From Durusdinium trenchii (taxonomy: Eukaryota > Sar > Dinophyceae > Suessiales > Symbiodiniaceae): DNA of 64,000 bases. The translations under genes were made by a program, and so were the position numbers. Positions 19,319-32,210 of the stretch are shown one piece after another (the first letter of the stretch is position 1; each line of letters starts with the position of its first letter). The DNA lies in NCBI GenBank assembly GCA_963970005.1, contig CAXAMN010006491.1:126291-190290 (forward strand), written 5' to 3'. A model generated the notes under the pieces. The model ran no database searches and was not told the DNA's origin. It worked only from the letters and a program-made list of their open reading frames with translations.

Positions 19319-21830
19319 AACATGGGTTGAAATAGTGTTCGTTTCTGTGTCAAACCAATCGATCGACTGGATTGGACGAACATGAAATGGTGTCGAGGAT
19401 CTGAGAATCCTTGCGGTTCGCCCAAAAAAACCCTACTTTATTGGTGTCGATTGGTTTCGCTCCAGATCAAGAGCAAGAACAAGAGCAACACGTTTGGTGC
19501 AGGGTCAACATGTTTGGAGGGTCAACACGTTAGGAGGGTCATAACAAGCTCAGTCAGTGCATCTCTGAATCTTTATATATATATATATTGGCATTTCCAC
19601 CTGAGATCTGCAGGTGTGTGCGCTTGTCGCTGCGCCCCTTCCGATGCTAGGCGGGATCGCCGGTGGGTACAATGAAGCTACACTTGGTGGATGGAACATG
19701 ACGTGACAAGAACAACATATACAATACATAATAAATGAAGGTCTTACCTTTGCATGTGAACTTCTGTTTCGATGTGCAGGTGTGGGTCAGAAGAAGAACT
19801 TGGAAGTGAACATCCCATTGCGTTCACTATTCTGTTCATGTAGAGGTGTACATGTGAGACGAAAGGGGACCAACATGTATGTCTCTACAATGAAACACCC
19901 TCTGACGGGGTAAGCTCCGTAGCCCAGTACGAAGACAATCAAATTGGTTTGAAGGCAGATGCCTTCCTTGGTCGGCCCCGCTACATGGTAGGTTGCCCGC
20001 ATACGTCACCATGAGCAAGCTGAGTGACACCTGCTTTGGAGGTCCAACCTCAAAAAACCAGGCCTTCTTGAAAGGCGGTTTGATAGATTCTAGGATTAGT
20101 CATGTGAGTATTGTTATAGCATCCTATGAATAGATAGAGAGACTACAGCGCTGCACTTTTGGGAGCTGATTCTCCACATGAACTTTGTCGTAGCAATGAA
20201 CCAGTTCCGGGTCTTTTCGTTTGAATGGCGGCTTTCGAACTCGGAGTTGTGCAGGTCTAGCAATGTGCTGAATGAGGCATCTGCCGAGGAGGCACCGGAG
20301 GTTCTGGTTCAATTGAGTATTTGTTGCATTGAATGGCCTCGACAGTTGACGCACAACTGAGGATCCGAGATCATTCATTGGCCTCCTGACCAAGGTTCCA
20401 TACTGATGTACCTCCCTGACTCAAGCAAGCCCCTCGTAGCTAGATTAGTAACTATAGATATAATTAGGAATACAGGTGAGTCCGGGCTTCACATGAAAAG
20501 CCCTTGCCAGCAATCAGATCGGTGTAAAAGAATGCTTGAGTAGAGCTCCAAGATTCACTGTTTACAGAGAAGTTTTGCATCCTTGACAGGCCAACCAGCT
20601 TGCTCCGACAACTGAACATCATGGGCGAACCATGGGTCTTCTTCGGGTCTTCTCGACATTTTTTCCATCTGAAGTTCCCTCCAGGTCATTCGGAACACCT
20701 CCTGTCCCAGCTGTGTTTTCTTGCCCACATCTCCTGGACTTCTGGCAGGAGTTCCTCCGGCTGAGTCAAGAAATCAGCGAGGAACGGCCGACATAAGGAA
20801 ACGTGCCAAACCGGTCGAGGCGGTCAACAGACGAGGGTGCGGTCATGGTATCAAGATGTATTCAGTCATTATAACTATGTATATAAGTGTATATATATAT
20901 ACATTATACATAGATATAATCCAACTCAAAAGACGAGAAGCTCAGGTCTGAAACCAACTGATGAGAGACTCTAATGGAAAACTCAAGGAATAAGTAGCGA
21001 GTTTGGTTGGAGTGCTTTTTGAGTCTGATTTGAGTCTAACTTAAGTCTAATTTGAGTGTAATTTGGGTGTTTTGTTATTTGTTGAGTCCATACTAAAATG
21101 GATTAGACTTCAAAAGAACTCACACAAATCTTAAACAAAATATTCTGAGTTGCTCGTTCAGTATTTATCAAGTTTTGAGTTTGTTGATTTTTTTTGAGCA
21201 TGCTTTTTAGCTTGGTTCGAGCTTTGGTTTTGGGTGTGCTTGGGATTTGAGTTTGTTTCGAGCTTGTTTGTTTGATTCGATTTCAGCTCTGTTTGGTCTC
21301 TATCTTTTGACAAAACTAGATTAGAAGGTGAACATCCCCAGAACATCATGGTCACTAGAGAGAAAGTCTTTAGGATTCCAAACAAAAAAATGAGCAGCGA
21401 GTGAAGACACGCTTCGTCAAGACCTTTTCACTGGACTCGTCTACCTCTTCACCTTCTTCAGACATGTTGACCTGGGTGGCTTGAACACTGATTACACATT
21501 TTGGACATGCCAGCCGAAGTGTTCTTGTTTTACTTTATGAAAGGAGCTAGCATTAATGAGCTCCCAGCTTCCTGGTAACACCTGAGAATATGGCTTTGGG
21601 GTGTCAATGCTAATGATTCATTTCTCCGCTGCCCAGTCGCAAATTTGTGTCAGAAAGATTTTGAAAGGACCATGAAACCATACTTGCTTGGGCATGTCCG
21701 TCCCAGCATGCCTCCCCCAAAAAAGATGCAAACGCACGTCGTGTATATACACCCTCCAATCGACTCGTCCATTTCATCTCTCCATCCAATCTGCTTGAAT
21801 TCATTATGTCTTGCAGAAGTTGTTAAAGAT
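19319..21830. other. Long non-coding stretch with simple repeats
   Basis: No gene supported. 19497-19548 has two to three copies of GGGTCAACA(T/C)GTT-type words. AT microsatellites lie near 19577 and 20890. 21000-21080 is a loose array of TTGAGTCTAA-like words, and 21170-21300 is rich in GAGCTTG/TTGAGTTTG words. Confidence 0.4.
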
Positions 21831-21905
21831 CAGATCAGATCTGGGAACAGGAAGATCTGATCTGTTTGAAATGATTTTTAAGACAGATCATATCTTCCTG
21901 TTCCC
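21831..21905. repeat. Nested, competing inverted repeats
   Basis: Arms 21831-21842 and 21853-21864 are perfect 12-bp complements (CAGATCAGATCT) with a 10-base loop. The stretch 21843-21865 also pairs with 21883-21905 at 22 of 23 bases. The two hairpins share bases, so only one can form at a time. Confidence 0.8.
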
Positions 21906-21937
21906 CCTTTCTCGTTCCTCCACCCCATTTCTTGCTA

Positions 21938-22058
21938 CGGAGAGACAAACGGCGCCAGGCCATCGCCACGGACGATGCGCCGCGGGCACAAAAAGCCCAA
22001 CGGGAGCTCCGCCAGGTGCGGCCGTCTTCCGCCAGGGTCGTTTTCAGACTGGAAGGGT
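21938..22058 (+). CDS. Exon-like piece, unknown protein
   Basis: The frame reads RRDKRRQAIATDDAPRAQKA then QRELRQVRPSSARVVFRLEG to a TAG at about 22056-22058. A GT donor follows GCCAG at 22016, so the exon may end there. The basic, alanine-rich, helical make-up is typical of coding DNA, and GC is higher than in the flanks. Family not recognised. Confidence 0.4.
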
Positions 22059-22170
22059 AGGTGTGACCACCCCAAGTTGGAAAGGAACATCCTTTCAAAG
22101 TTCGTTGGATTTCGTTGGTACGGCAAAAGCAGTGCTGTTGCTCGCCTGGGTGTGTTTGAACCTGCAGCTT

Positions 22171-22304
22171 TGTGGGAAGATATGACAACGGGTCAACGGG
22201 TTGAACAGGATCCACCATTTGCCACAGCTGCGAGACCGCAGGAGTCCTTGATCAACCAGGGACTCCGAAAAGAGGAACAACGCCTGACCCCTCGCAAGAG
22301 TTGA
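22171..22304 (+). CDS. Exon-like piece, unknown protein
   Basis: The frame reads LWEDMTTGQRVEQDPPFATA then ARPQESLINQGLRKEEQRL and ends TPRKS at TGA 22302-22304. Charged and helical. It may be the last exon of the gene that includes 21938-22016. No homology recognised. Confidence 0.35.
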
Positions 22305-22514
22305 GCTCCTTCATGCTCCTTCATGTCCTTCACGCCTCCTTCTCTTCGCCTTTTCAAAGGGTAGTGACGGGTAGTGTCGACCAGCATTTTCGTGTGCTGG
22401 GTTTGCTGGGTCGATCGGTGTGCCGGGTCGATTGGTGTCTCCAGTTCTGACGAGTTCAGGCTAGATCCGTGGAGCTGCGCTGAATCTGCAGAAAGTTATC
22501 CAGGATCCACATAA

Positions 22515-22706
22515 AGAAGCTACTAGTAGCAAGGACACTACTAGGAACAAAGGGCATCGCTACGAACGGAGCAAGGACGCTACTAGTAGCTCCTGACCGC
22601 CTGTCCTTACTAGTAGGAACGAATAGCTAATTACTAGGAACAATGACGCTATGTTCGGTGGAGGCCATCGCAAGTAGGTTGGAGGCCATCGCTACTAGTA
22701 ACAATT
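22515..22706 (-). repeat. TACTAGTA palindrome cluster A
   Basis: Two perfect GCTACTAGTAGC palindromes (22519-22530, 22579-22590) plus half copies. On the minus strand the spacers read GTCCTTG, GATGCCCTTT and GATGGCCTCC(A)ACC, words that recur in the other clusters. No gene here. Confidence 0.85.
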
Positions 22707-23638
22707 AAGAAGCAGTATTTACAGGAGCCCTCAGCCCTCGGGCATTTCGTTTCTCCATGTTTTTCCTGTTCCATCACATATGCATTTATAGACATACGGT
22801 GTATGCTATGGCAAACTCCAGCCGCGGTGGTTGATTTGTCCATAAAATTAGATCCTGGTGTGGGATCCCCCAGCAAGCTTCATTCTATGCTGCGGAACAC
22901 TCCACACCTACAATATCCAAATTCAATCAATTGTCCGCCATAACAATCCTTCCCTGTACGAACCATGGGTAGACTGGGTAGACGTACCACATCCAACTGG
23001 GTTTTCTCACTAGGCCCTCCACTTCACCCGTCCCATGGTGCACCACTCCTTCCTCTCAGATACAGCTGGAGAAGCCGTCCCTGGCCTGTCGGCATCGGAT
23101 CCGGGAGGTCGGGCGGATCCGGGGGCTCTGGAAAGATGCAGGGTAGGCAGAAACTGCAGGTGATCCTCTATATAATAGTGTCGTTCAATTGGATCAATTT
23201 GAGTCTGTCAGGCTGGGATCTTCCAGAGCATATTTTTGTATGCGCAGACAAGGTAGTGAATTGATGTAATCAATACACACATCTCTGTGTACTACATCTA
23301 CCTATCCATACCTATCCCACATCGCTTAGAGACGGGGCGCTTTTGGTTGGTCGAGACTGATTCAGACCCTCGCAGAACTGCATCTCTGCGTCCACCCTTT
23401 TGCGCTTAGGCGGGTCGCTCGACGACGCGAACGGCTTCCGGGTACCGTTGAACCGTTGGGTGGGACACCTCCGCGGCGTTTTCGACCTGACGTTGTGAAA
23501 GTTGGCCAAACGTCACAAGGTGTGAAACAAGGTGAAACCTTGCAGTTCTCTGTCAGTGACCTTTTTGTTGTGCAAGGATTCTAGGAGCCTCTGGAAGTTG
23601 GAAAGGTCCCCGACTGCCAAGTTTTATCGGCTCTTCAG

Positions 23639-23757
23639 GCGATCGGGAGTCCATCCGCGTGCGAGTGAATGCGGTGAAGAAACTGGGGAGGCAGCGATGG
23701 CTTGGTCGATCTGGGATAGGGAGACCGGGAGTGTTCCACTCAAAAAGAATACCTGAG
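23639..23757 (+). CDS. Exon-like piece, unknown protein
   Basis: After CTTCAG the exon begins with G, as expected in this genome. The frame reads GDRESIRVRVNAVKKLGRQR then WLGRSGIGRPGVFHSKR. Basic, plausible coding composition, next stop at 23768-23770. Donor not identified. Family not recognised. Confidence 0.35.
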
Positions 23758-23956
23758 GGAATATATAGGACATAGTAGAAACAGGTCGGAACATAGAACA
23801 TGGTGTTTTTTTTGTTCATCCTTCTTCTCGATGGTCTCAAACTTTACCGGGATGTTCAGTCTTCACTCCGCAGTTTGAGATCCTCGTTTTGGCCATTTCT
23901 GGCAGCCATCCACCCACAGCTGCAAGCTGAGTCTGGTGTAGGGTCTCCCCTCGCCC

Positions 23957-24180
23957 GTGGCCACGGTTCAAATGCTCAGCGGCCATCGGTTCGGCCAAAT
24001 CATCGATCGAAATCGAAGGGAAATCGCCATCGGTTGGGCCCGTGGCCAAGCAACCGCCGTGGCCGAAGCCGGGCCGTTCTACACGCGGTCAGGTGGCTTC
24101 GATGGCCGCAAGCTGCGAAAAAGGCGAGGGTCGGTGAATTTGAGCTGGGCAGATCGGGGCGAGCCGGGCAGATCAGTTCC
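23957..24180 (+). CDS. Exon-like piece, unknown protein
   Basis: The frame reads ATVQMLSGHRFGQIIDRNRR then EIAIGWARGQATAVAEAGPF then YTRSGGFDGRKLRKRRGSVN. GC-rich against an AT-rich background. A second frame is also open, so the reading frame is not certain. No family recognised. Confidence 0.3.
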
Positions 24181-24220
24181 GTTATCCGTCATTGATCTCA
24201 TATGTTTTCATGGTGGATAG

Positions 24221-26154
24221 ATAGAGAGCTGCATTATTGTATTAATCTCCTTTCATTAACAAAAAACAAACATATTTTATATATATGATGTATATGCGGG
24301 TGAAGTGGCTTTTGATTGGATTGATTGTTTACGGTCTTTTCATTTAGCAGGGTGCACCAAATAGCCAAAGGTGAATCAAAAACAAACTAAATATATGGTA
24401 ACCTGGAATATCCTGGCTGTGTTTTTCAGCATGGGGCCCAACAGTAGCATCTGGGCGATTGCTGATGTTTGCCTTGTTGCAGAAGTCATTTGTCTTACGG
24501 AGCTTTTGAACTTGTGCCTGGCGGGTGCCGCTGGTTGGAGCGGCAGACGGTGATACAGCTGGTTTACCATGCAGAGGGTAAGCAGCGCATTGGAATTGCT
24601 TGTGCTGGTGCAGGAGTGTGGTGGTGCAGCTTGCACGATAGTGTTGCGACACTTCATTGAAAGCTTCGGCGCAGTATGCTCCATGGCAAAAGGTTTGTGC
24701 ACGAAGTTTCTTTCTCGGCAACACTGGTGAGCATGTGCAAGTTTGGATCTTGGCGTGTGCACGTTTGGATCTTGGCACGTATGAAATGTTGCTGGCGTTC
24801 GAGATGATGATGAAGTGGATGCTCTATAAGTAGAATGAACGGCGACCAACACGTCCTCTAGGACAGCGCTTTCCAACAGAAATTGCAGGAGCAAATCCGG
24901 GTAAGCCTTGCAGTCGAACAAATTCCTATTAAGCTCAGTGCCTTAATGGTCAAAGACAAGGACAGCGTGTAGCTTCCAGTCTCACAAGATGTTTTTGAAA
25001 GCTTGCAGCGGCCTGGACGATAGCAATGATTTTTTGGAGGCTTTGGGCTGTGGTCCCTGGGGTGATCTAGGGGCTCCCTGTTTCTGGGTTGGACCTGGAG
25101 GGTGTGCTGTTAGTTTTTGCTGTTGTAAGTCCAAAAGAGGAGCGGGTGCTTATTTGAGGGGTCTCTACAGGACAGAGACTGTTCCTTGTCTCCGCATGTT
25201 CATTGCCAGCATACCATTATGTAAAATATTTGGGTTATGTCTTTTGTTGCTTGGCCGATAATATGATTCAGTGTCCCCTACCCCCATTGAGAAAAGCTTC
25301 ATGCGAGCGTCTTCCCTGCCCTGGTTTTCATGCATATATTATATTGCTGAAACTTTCTGAGATTTGCAATGATGTGGCAGCAATGAACAAATCATCAGCG
25401 TGTCCAAGGCTGTGTAGAACAGCCGTTTCCACATAGTGCACTTACCCAAGCTGCGCAACTTCCAAAAATTCCATCCAAACGTTTTGAATAAAAGAGCATA
25501 GACCAGGCATTATATGAGAAGACTTTAGGCCAGTCATAGCGATGTGAGTGATGTTGAGAAGAAGAACTGCGGAACACCCCTTAAACATGTTGGGAACAAA
25601 CCTACCGCAAAAACAACATGTTCGGCACCAACTTTACCCGAACCTTACCCGTAAAATATGTGCAAATCGGGTTGGCCAAGTGTGTTGGGACAGTTTTATG
25701 CATGAGTGCAGACCAATGACCTGTTCGAGGGAATGATTCCTACGGTTTGGCCAAGTTGAAATGGAGAGAGTGGAAGGGCCCAAACATACTGCAAGCCCAG
25801 CCCAGCGGCTTGCCAGTAAGACCTCATTTCTTGGCCACGGGGTTGTAGCAAGTTTTAATCTACCTCTTCTAACAGTACAAATACGATCCTCAAAAGCTTT
25901 CTTGGAATGGGTGAAGAAGGGGAGCCTGACCAAAAGTCATATTTTTTCCAGGGCCTTTGGTTGCAGATGTTTACAGTATCTATTTTGAATCTTGCGACAT
26001 TTGTAGAGGTGAATACCTGCGCTATGTGCGACCACGTTTTTTCGTGGGTGTCTCTAGGTGTCTACCGTTCGCCTGATCCCATAACGCTCAATCAGCGTCG
26101 ACAAAGAACGCGAGAAACACACAATCACACATACCACTGCAAAGCACTTAAAAC
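24221..26154. other. Non-coding stretch
   Basis: Probably intronic or intergenic. No supported gene, repeat array or element seen apart from a short AT microsatellite near 24275. Confidence 0.35.
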
Positions 26155-26162
26155 TTGCCAGC

Positions 26163-26338
26163 ACTGAAGTCATTCCTCTTGTTTTTGGATGGCTTTTTGG
26201 TGAGCTTGGGTCACACGGCTCGGGAGTTCTCAAGCGCTGTTCAGAACTTGGTGCCGGTCTCCACCATCGTGGATGCCCTCCTTTGTGCACTGCGCTCTAC
26301 ACCGGAGGAGCGCTCACGTTCCGAACACGTTCGGTTCG
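26163..26338 (+). CDS. Exon-like piece, unknown protein
   Basis: The frame reads ALKSFLLFLDGFLVSLGHTA then REFSSAVQNLVPVSTIVDAL then LCALRSTPEERSRSEH. A helical, amphipathic pattern with conserved-looking charge ending. The region after 26340 is repetitive (GTTCGGTTCG). Weak evidence; not recognised. Confidence 0.3.
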
Positions 26339-26539
26339 TTCGGGATCGATTGGTGTCTCGGTGTCCTTTGGTTAGGGGGTTAGGGGTAGAGTGTCTCACG
26401 AGTCATCGAATTGTTGGGAGAGATGCCCGTATTGTGAGGTCGATGCGTTTGAAACGCAAACATTTGCATACATTTGCAGGTGGAAAACCACCTCCTGTCG
26501 ATCGAATGAAAAGGAATGACATCTCGATCTCCTGAAGCC

Positions 26540-27368
26540 GGTCGCCGACATGGTGGACATGGTGGACCCCTCCACCACTCGGCTTTTTGCAGGATGGCCA
26601 GAAGGTCCTGTAATTGGGATATGTAGTATGGCATTCAAGAACACAAGTTACTGGTTGATTGATCGGAGGGCATCCGCGCTACATGACCAGGGTGTTTCAT
26701 TCAGCAAGTCGACCGAAATCGACCGAAATCGACCGTGCTCTCGAGGTTGCATGGTCCGCCCAGTGTGCCCTGTTTCACGTGGCCCGGGCGGCCTGGAACT
26801 GGCGATGGTCCGCAGTGCACAGCCTGCCATGCAGGACACGGCAGGACAAGTCCATGGGAACCATTGGGAACAGTTTCATACCCGCCAACCTGCCCACATC
26901 GCAGGTTGCTTTTACAGTGAAGCCAGCGAATCGCGGAGCAATCCTGAAGAAATGCACTTGGGGCTTTGATCATGCAGCTTGATTGGCCATTTACAATTCC
27001 GGAACGTCACGACTGTTCAGCTCTTGGCCGCACCGTGCCCCCTTTTTTGCCATCATCGCCGAACAGCATTGCCAACAAAGCCGAACGGCAAACAAGAAGG
27101 GAACACAGTGATACAAAGAGGACCTTGCTCCCCTTCTTCCCCATTATCTCAGTGTTTACACACGGAGGTTTTCTCGTTGGTTCACCTGTTCAATCGTGGA
27201 TCAGCAATTCGTGCATTTTGAAGAATCCTTATTGCACACCAACTTGGATGGTTGATTCACTGAACAACAAAACATATAGGAAACTATTCTTATACTCTCT
27301 CTCTCATCTTATATACAATATATGTATGTGATGTACATGCAATTGTATGCAATATATTATAACTATAG
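26540..27368. other. Non-coding stretch
   Basis: No supported gene. GACCGAAATC is repeated tandemly near 26712-26732. Confidence 0.3.
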
Positions 27369-27401
27369 ATGTGCATACACCTTTGCCTCAGTGAATCACC
27401 A

Positions 27402-27600
27402 AGCTGCAACGTCGTGGTCACGTGGCCCACATCGATGTCCCAGGTGCGCTGCCACCAGGCCGAAGCGCAGAACGTGAAGGAAGCCACGCGAGGACCGATG
27501 CTCCGCCGTCGTCACATCGGACCGGGTCAACGGGTGGACTTGCTTCGTCCAAAACTGTTCAGCCAAGACGTGAGGGTCAAGCAAGTTGTTGGTTTGGACA
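27402..27600 (+). CDS. Exon-like piece, unknown protein
   Basis: The frame reads NVVVTWPTSMSQVRCHQAEA then QNVKEATRGPMLRRRHIGPG then QRVDLLRPKLFSQDVRVKQV. GC-rich in an AT-rich setting. No family recognised and the boundaries are guesses. Confidence 0.3.
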
Positions 27601-27626
27601 TCACAAATTATTCAGATGATTCATGA

Positions 27627-29409
27627 TATTTCATGCTTAGAATCCTTCGCATCCAAAAGGACAAATTTTGGAGGAAACGTGTGCAGGATGTTGCGGATCT
27701 GACGGCCCCTGGGATTGAGGCTGCATTATAGGCTACGGCTTACAGCCGCACCATAGAGTGCCTGAAACTCCTCAGTCCTCAGTTGGTCAATCTGAGTGGC
27801 TTTTGTGGGTCAGGGAGCATGCCAGGATACTTTTCCTAGATGTCATGTCATGGAGCTATACAGTGCTATATTATACATATGTAATATGTATTATGGTTGA
27901 TTCACTTCCATGCCAATGACCACGTGAGCCTGCTGACTGTGAGAAAGTGATCTATAATGGGAGGAACGGTCTTCCTGAAGGTCGAATGTGGATACACATG
28001 GGATATCATGGGATGACTTGCCAAGCTCATGGGGCCGATGACCAAACTACACCCTCCCTCCTCAGATACCCTCATTGAGCCATCTGACGGTTGGCCAGCT
28101 TGGTCCGCATGACAGGCAAAATCACTCGCTTGCTGCTGGATGGGCAGACGCCCGCGCTCTCAACAAAACAAACTTGTTCGGTGGGAGTTTTTACTGCCTG
28201 GGCCAAGCTAAGGTTGTTTTGTTTGAGGTCACCGACTATCTATCGTCTATGAGACAAATGATGGTGATGGTGTGTTGATGAAGATAGACCATAGATGACC
28301 TTTGAAGGATCGAAGCTTTTCTCGTTCCACTCGTGTCGTGTTCCACCGTCCTGCTGGTGAGCGCTTGAGCCCGGCTTGCATCGGAGTCCAGTCGTGGCGC
28401 TGAGGAACTTCCCATTGTGCCTGCCAGAGCTCAACGAACGAGCCGCCAAGGCGAGCGAGCGTGGAAAAAACGGGGAACATGAGTGGAGAATGTTTGGTGC
28501 TCCGGAGAAAAAGACACGTCCCAGGCATTGGTTTGAGACATGTGTGTCCAATTTGTGTGTATGGGCTAGCCGTCTTAAAATAGAGAATGGTAGGGTTCAT
28601 TGGTTGACGAGTGAGCACTACTGTCAGTAGAAGTTTGTCCATCCATGGGAAGTCGGTATATTTTGGTGTATTTGCAGGTGGAACATGTTGAGTATACATG
28701 AATTTGGTCATGCGATGATCCACCGCTGAATAGATCCAGGTCTTCATATGTCTTGATGAGTCAGTTCGATGTTGATCAGAATCATCATGAATGATCAAGG
28801 TGCGTTTATACAAAAGTCAGTCTCAAGTAGATACAACTAGAGGATGGCACAATCCAAGAATCCCTATATATTAAATGCATGTTTCTATTCGCTGGCTCGG
28901 GGCTCGGATGACTTTGGCTCGATACCGTCAGTCCAGCAATAATGGAAGTGGAACATGACCCCTTGGAAGCATACTTTTCCCTTTATGGACAGGGTTTTTT
29001 CGAACTTCCATGTTTGTTGGATAGAGGTGTTTGTGCATTCCTTTTCGCAGACCGCATTCTGGCACTTGCCGTCTCCAGGGCTATGAAGCGGCCCTGCGGG
29101 TCTCCGTGGCATGGGGACCGAGACACTGCTGTTGGAGGGGGCGCATTCCGCTGAAGGCTCAAGGGTTGGTAAAGCTTAGCTTCGTCAAAATGGCAAAGCG
29201 CTGATCGGTGGCGGTGTATGCGGGACTGAGAGAAGGATTTTGTTTCGTGGTAATACTGGGCTCCCTTCATCTCCCTCCAACAGACGATTAAGACATAGCA
29301 AGTAAGAATATGTTTCCTCGGTAACCTCTTCTAACTCATGTAAGATAATTTAGGCCTTTGGTCAGGCATCCTGTCCTGGCTTGGTCTTTACCTAGGCTAG
29401 GCTTTAGAC
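27627..29409. other. Non-coding stretch
   Basis: No gene supported. A GC-richer patch at 28380-28480 is open on both strands but shows no recognisable protein. Confidence 0.3.
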
Positions 29410-29769
29410 ATGATGATCCGTCGTCTGCACAAACCACGATGCTTTTTTCGGACACCTCTTCACGAATCCACAACGTCTCCGCCCGAGTCTAGCACTGTCG
29501 TGCTCGCTCCCTTCCGCTCCGTTCAGGTCCGTTGCTTCTTCACCCAACTGCAATCCTTGACGCTCATCGACCCTGGCTACGGTGAGCATTGGGAGACCCA
29601 AGACCATCTGGCTCTGTCGGAGCCCCAGGTGAGGGTTCCGGCACGGCGGCATGCCAGGAGTCATAGACTCCTTGGAGTCGAGGAGGCGGCCAGTTTCGGT
29701 GGCCGATCGGAGGACCATCGGTCACCTGAGCTCCAGAGTTTGATGCTTTTGGATGGCGTAGTTGGTTGA
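29410..29769 (+). CDS. Hypothetical 119-residue ORF
   Basis: ATG at 29410, TGA at 29767-29769. Begins MIRRLHKPRCFFRTPLHE after the first Met and is arginine- and histidine-rich (RVPARRHARSHRLLGVEE). The reverse strand is also largely open here. No family recognised; it may be an exon or chance. Confidence 0.3.
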   Translation: MMIRRLHKPRCFFRTPLHESTTSPPESSTVVLAPFRSVQVRCFFTQLQSLTLIDPGYGEHWETQDHLALSEPQVRVPARRHARSHRLLGVEEAASFGGRSEDHRSPELQSLMLLDGVVG

Positions 29770-31258
29770 CTCATTGCGTAGATGTGAAGAAGATGAATAT
29801 ATCATACTATATCAGTCATGGAGGTAGGTTGTGATAGGTTGTGCCCCAAACATATCTCTCAAGGCAGCAATGCGAATCGATTCCAACAAAGCATGGCTGG
29901 GTTAGGGTTGCTTCCCAAACATTGCCAAGCAAGGAACGCGGTACTTTGGAACGCGGTACTTGGAATCCATCAGACAGATCGCAAATCGATCCAACCTGGA
30001 GAATTCCAGGTTGGGCGGCTTTGCACAGCGCTTGGGCAAAAGCCTCTACAGCCTTCAGTCGCTGAAGGCTTGGTGTTGGATGTGTTTTTATCATTTGGGC
30101 ATGGGTTGAAGGCCCATTCTAAGATTTTTTGGACAGCCATGTGTTTGGGATGTGTGTGAGGGTATTTGTGTCAGACATGACTGACTACATTCTGGTTGGG
30201 GAGGTATCAAATTATTTGGGAGTCTTGAAAAAGCCTTCTCCTTGGATCTCAATGCCCATGGTTGGGACAGACGCCAGGGTGGAATGATAGGAAACATGGA
30301 CAGTCCGGCTCAAAAAGAGTCAAACAGATACATTTTGTCCCTTGAGGCTGCTTTCCTGCTTTCCTCCATGGGCTGTGTCAAGTATGCAACTTTGGTAGCT
30401 GGGCTTAGTCTCGGTGGCAGGTGCCTCCAAACAACGGCCTGGCCTCCAAATCACAAATTGCATCGGGTTGGAAAGCAACCACAATGAAAGTCGGAGAGGC
30501 TGAGAGGCCAGACAAACAGAAACGACAAGCATCACCAAGCTGACAGGTGGATTGAAATGAACCAATGACCCGTGCTGGCAGTTCCCTCTATATATATAAC
30601 TCTCACATACTCTTTTCGAAAACACATTGATTTCGACCCGTTCGCTCCATACGCTTGGAAAGACACACGAAGTCGCTTGTGCGAAGAAAAGAAGGCCCAC
30701 CGACTGATCACCAGCCCAACTTGCCGATCACCTAGTGGGGCCCACCATTATGGTCCAGTGATGGCCACCTCTATAGGTTCCTTTCTTGTGACACATTTGC
30801 TGACCGATCGATTGACCATTTGTGTGTTGACCGATTGATTGATCATTTTCTTTCTTGCTTTTTTGATTGACCATTTGCTGCCAGGTCTTTGCTTTTGAGG
30901 ACGAACCGGGAGCAGCAACGCTTGAAACAGTGCTGCTAAGCAGTGCTACGTCGTACGTTTTTTTCGCATGCCCCCTGACCGCCTCATGGAGGGAGGCGCC
31001 ATCATTGGATGTTTGAGACTCATCAAGACAGCACGGCTTTGCTCAGTCTCGCTTCGGAGGAGCCGCCAAAGTTTCGGAAAGACCATATGTTTCGGGGATC
31101 TGAATGACTTACTTATGTGAATGGGCATCTCACTCTCTGGTGCTCGCAGGGCTTGAGTCTTGACTCTATTCATCAAGAGCAGATTCTTCTGTATGATATA
31201 TATATATATATCATATAACTAAAATTAGTATCCAGCTTCTATACCTCTGAAACTATAA
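29770..31258. other. Non-coding stretch
   Basis: A 15-bp tandem duplication (GGAACGCGGTACTT) lies near 29935-29965, and an AT palindrome (TATGATATATATATATATATCATA) near 31193-31216. No gene supported. Confidence 0.35.
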
Positions 31259-31286
31259 TTGTATCTCCAGCCACGGAAAACACGTT

Positions 31287-31490
31287 TTGCGGGTGGACGC
31301 CTTCAAACCATGGGGGGTGAGATCACCCGTGTTTTGGCGAAGAGACCTTCCAGGTCCAAGTACCGCTCCAGAGGACTGTGCCATAAAGCTCATCTTGCCC
31401 GCGCTCTGGATGCCCAAGTTGAGGCCATGGGGGACTCCCGGGTGTCACTGGTCCACAACGAACCCGCAGGTGCTGGCTGCAATGGGATCC
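31287..31490 (+). CDS. Exon-like piece, unknown protein
   Basis: Two overlapping frames look coding. One reads VRVDAFKPWGVRSPVFWRRD then LPGPSTAPEDCAIKLILPAL; the other ITRVLAKRPSRSKYRSRGLC then HKAHLARALDAQVEAMGDSR. A GT donor lies after GACTCCCGG near 31439. I cannot decide the frame. No family recognised. Confidence 0.3.
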
Positions 31491-31914
31491 TAAGCTTTCT
31501 CGTTACCATGGTAGGGGTCTCGTTAGCAGGGTGTACACCGGGGACCTTAGTTAAGTCCCACGAACGATGGCACTTTCCTTCAAAGTCGCCTGTTCAGCCA
31601 GTAAGCCACACAACAAGCGCCTGAATTACCTTGAGTCGGTAAGACTTACTTCCCAACCCAAACCAGCTTAGACTCTTAGACAAACAGCCACCAAGAGTCT
31701 ACAGGTAGCACCGTGAAGGAACATCTCAGTTCAAGGTTGCACAGGCTGTGAACTCGCCAAATGTGCAGAATATGTGAACAATATCATTTTACTTCCCACA
31801 GTATGTACTGTATGTTTTTTAATGTTATATACTTTTGTAATTATATGATCCTGTGAATCCTGTGTATATGTGTGGGGTGTGTGAACCTCTCGGAGGGGCA
31901 AGCCTGCAGTTGGT

Positions 31915-32210
31915 GTGATTGAAGGCTTGCTTGAAGCACTTGCTACTGTAGCCCGCGTTGCGACGAAACCTGACGAAGTTCCGCTCTTCGCTCTTCTGCA
32001 TTGGTTTCGCAGCCCACGGGCCGGTGCATCGCTGAACCGGCACCTCACCCGAACCGGTCACCTGAGGTGGCAGCTTTCCCCGCCCGCCCAGGTCGCTGAA
32101 GATGGTGGCGTGTTGCCAGCAGCGGCAATCTCAAAAGGCGAACCCGTCGACTCGATCCCGTCACACGGTGAGTTTCGTCGCCCGAGGCGACGACGGGTTC
32201 GGGAGTTTGG
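31915..32210 (+). CDS. Exon-like piece, unknown protein
   Basis: The frame reads IEGLLEALATVARVATKPDE then VPLFALLHWFRSPRAGASLN then RHLTRTGHLRWQLSPPAQVA and ends in an arginine-rich run. No ATG starts it. Could be an exon or an old mobile-element fragment. The hairpin at 32175-32193 lies in its last part. Confidence 0.35.
32175..32193. other. Perfect 8-bp hairpin with a 3-base loop
   Basis: TCGTCGCC-CGA-GGCGACGA. Short and GC-rich; possibly just coding constraint of an Arg/Pro-rich segment. Confidence 0.3.

Noticed and set aside
19917..19924. CCGTAGCC as a second spliced-leader relict
   Set aside because: Only eight bases match and the following ATTTTGGCTCAAG is absent.
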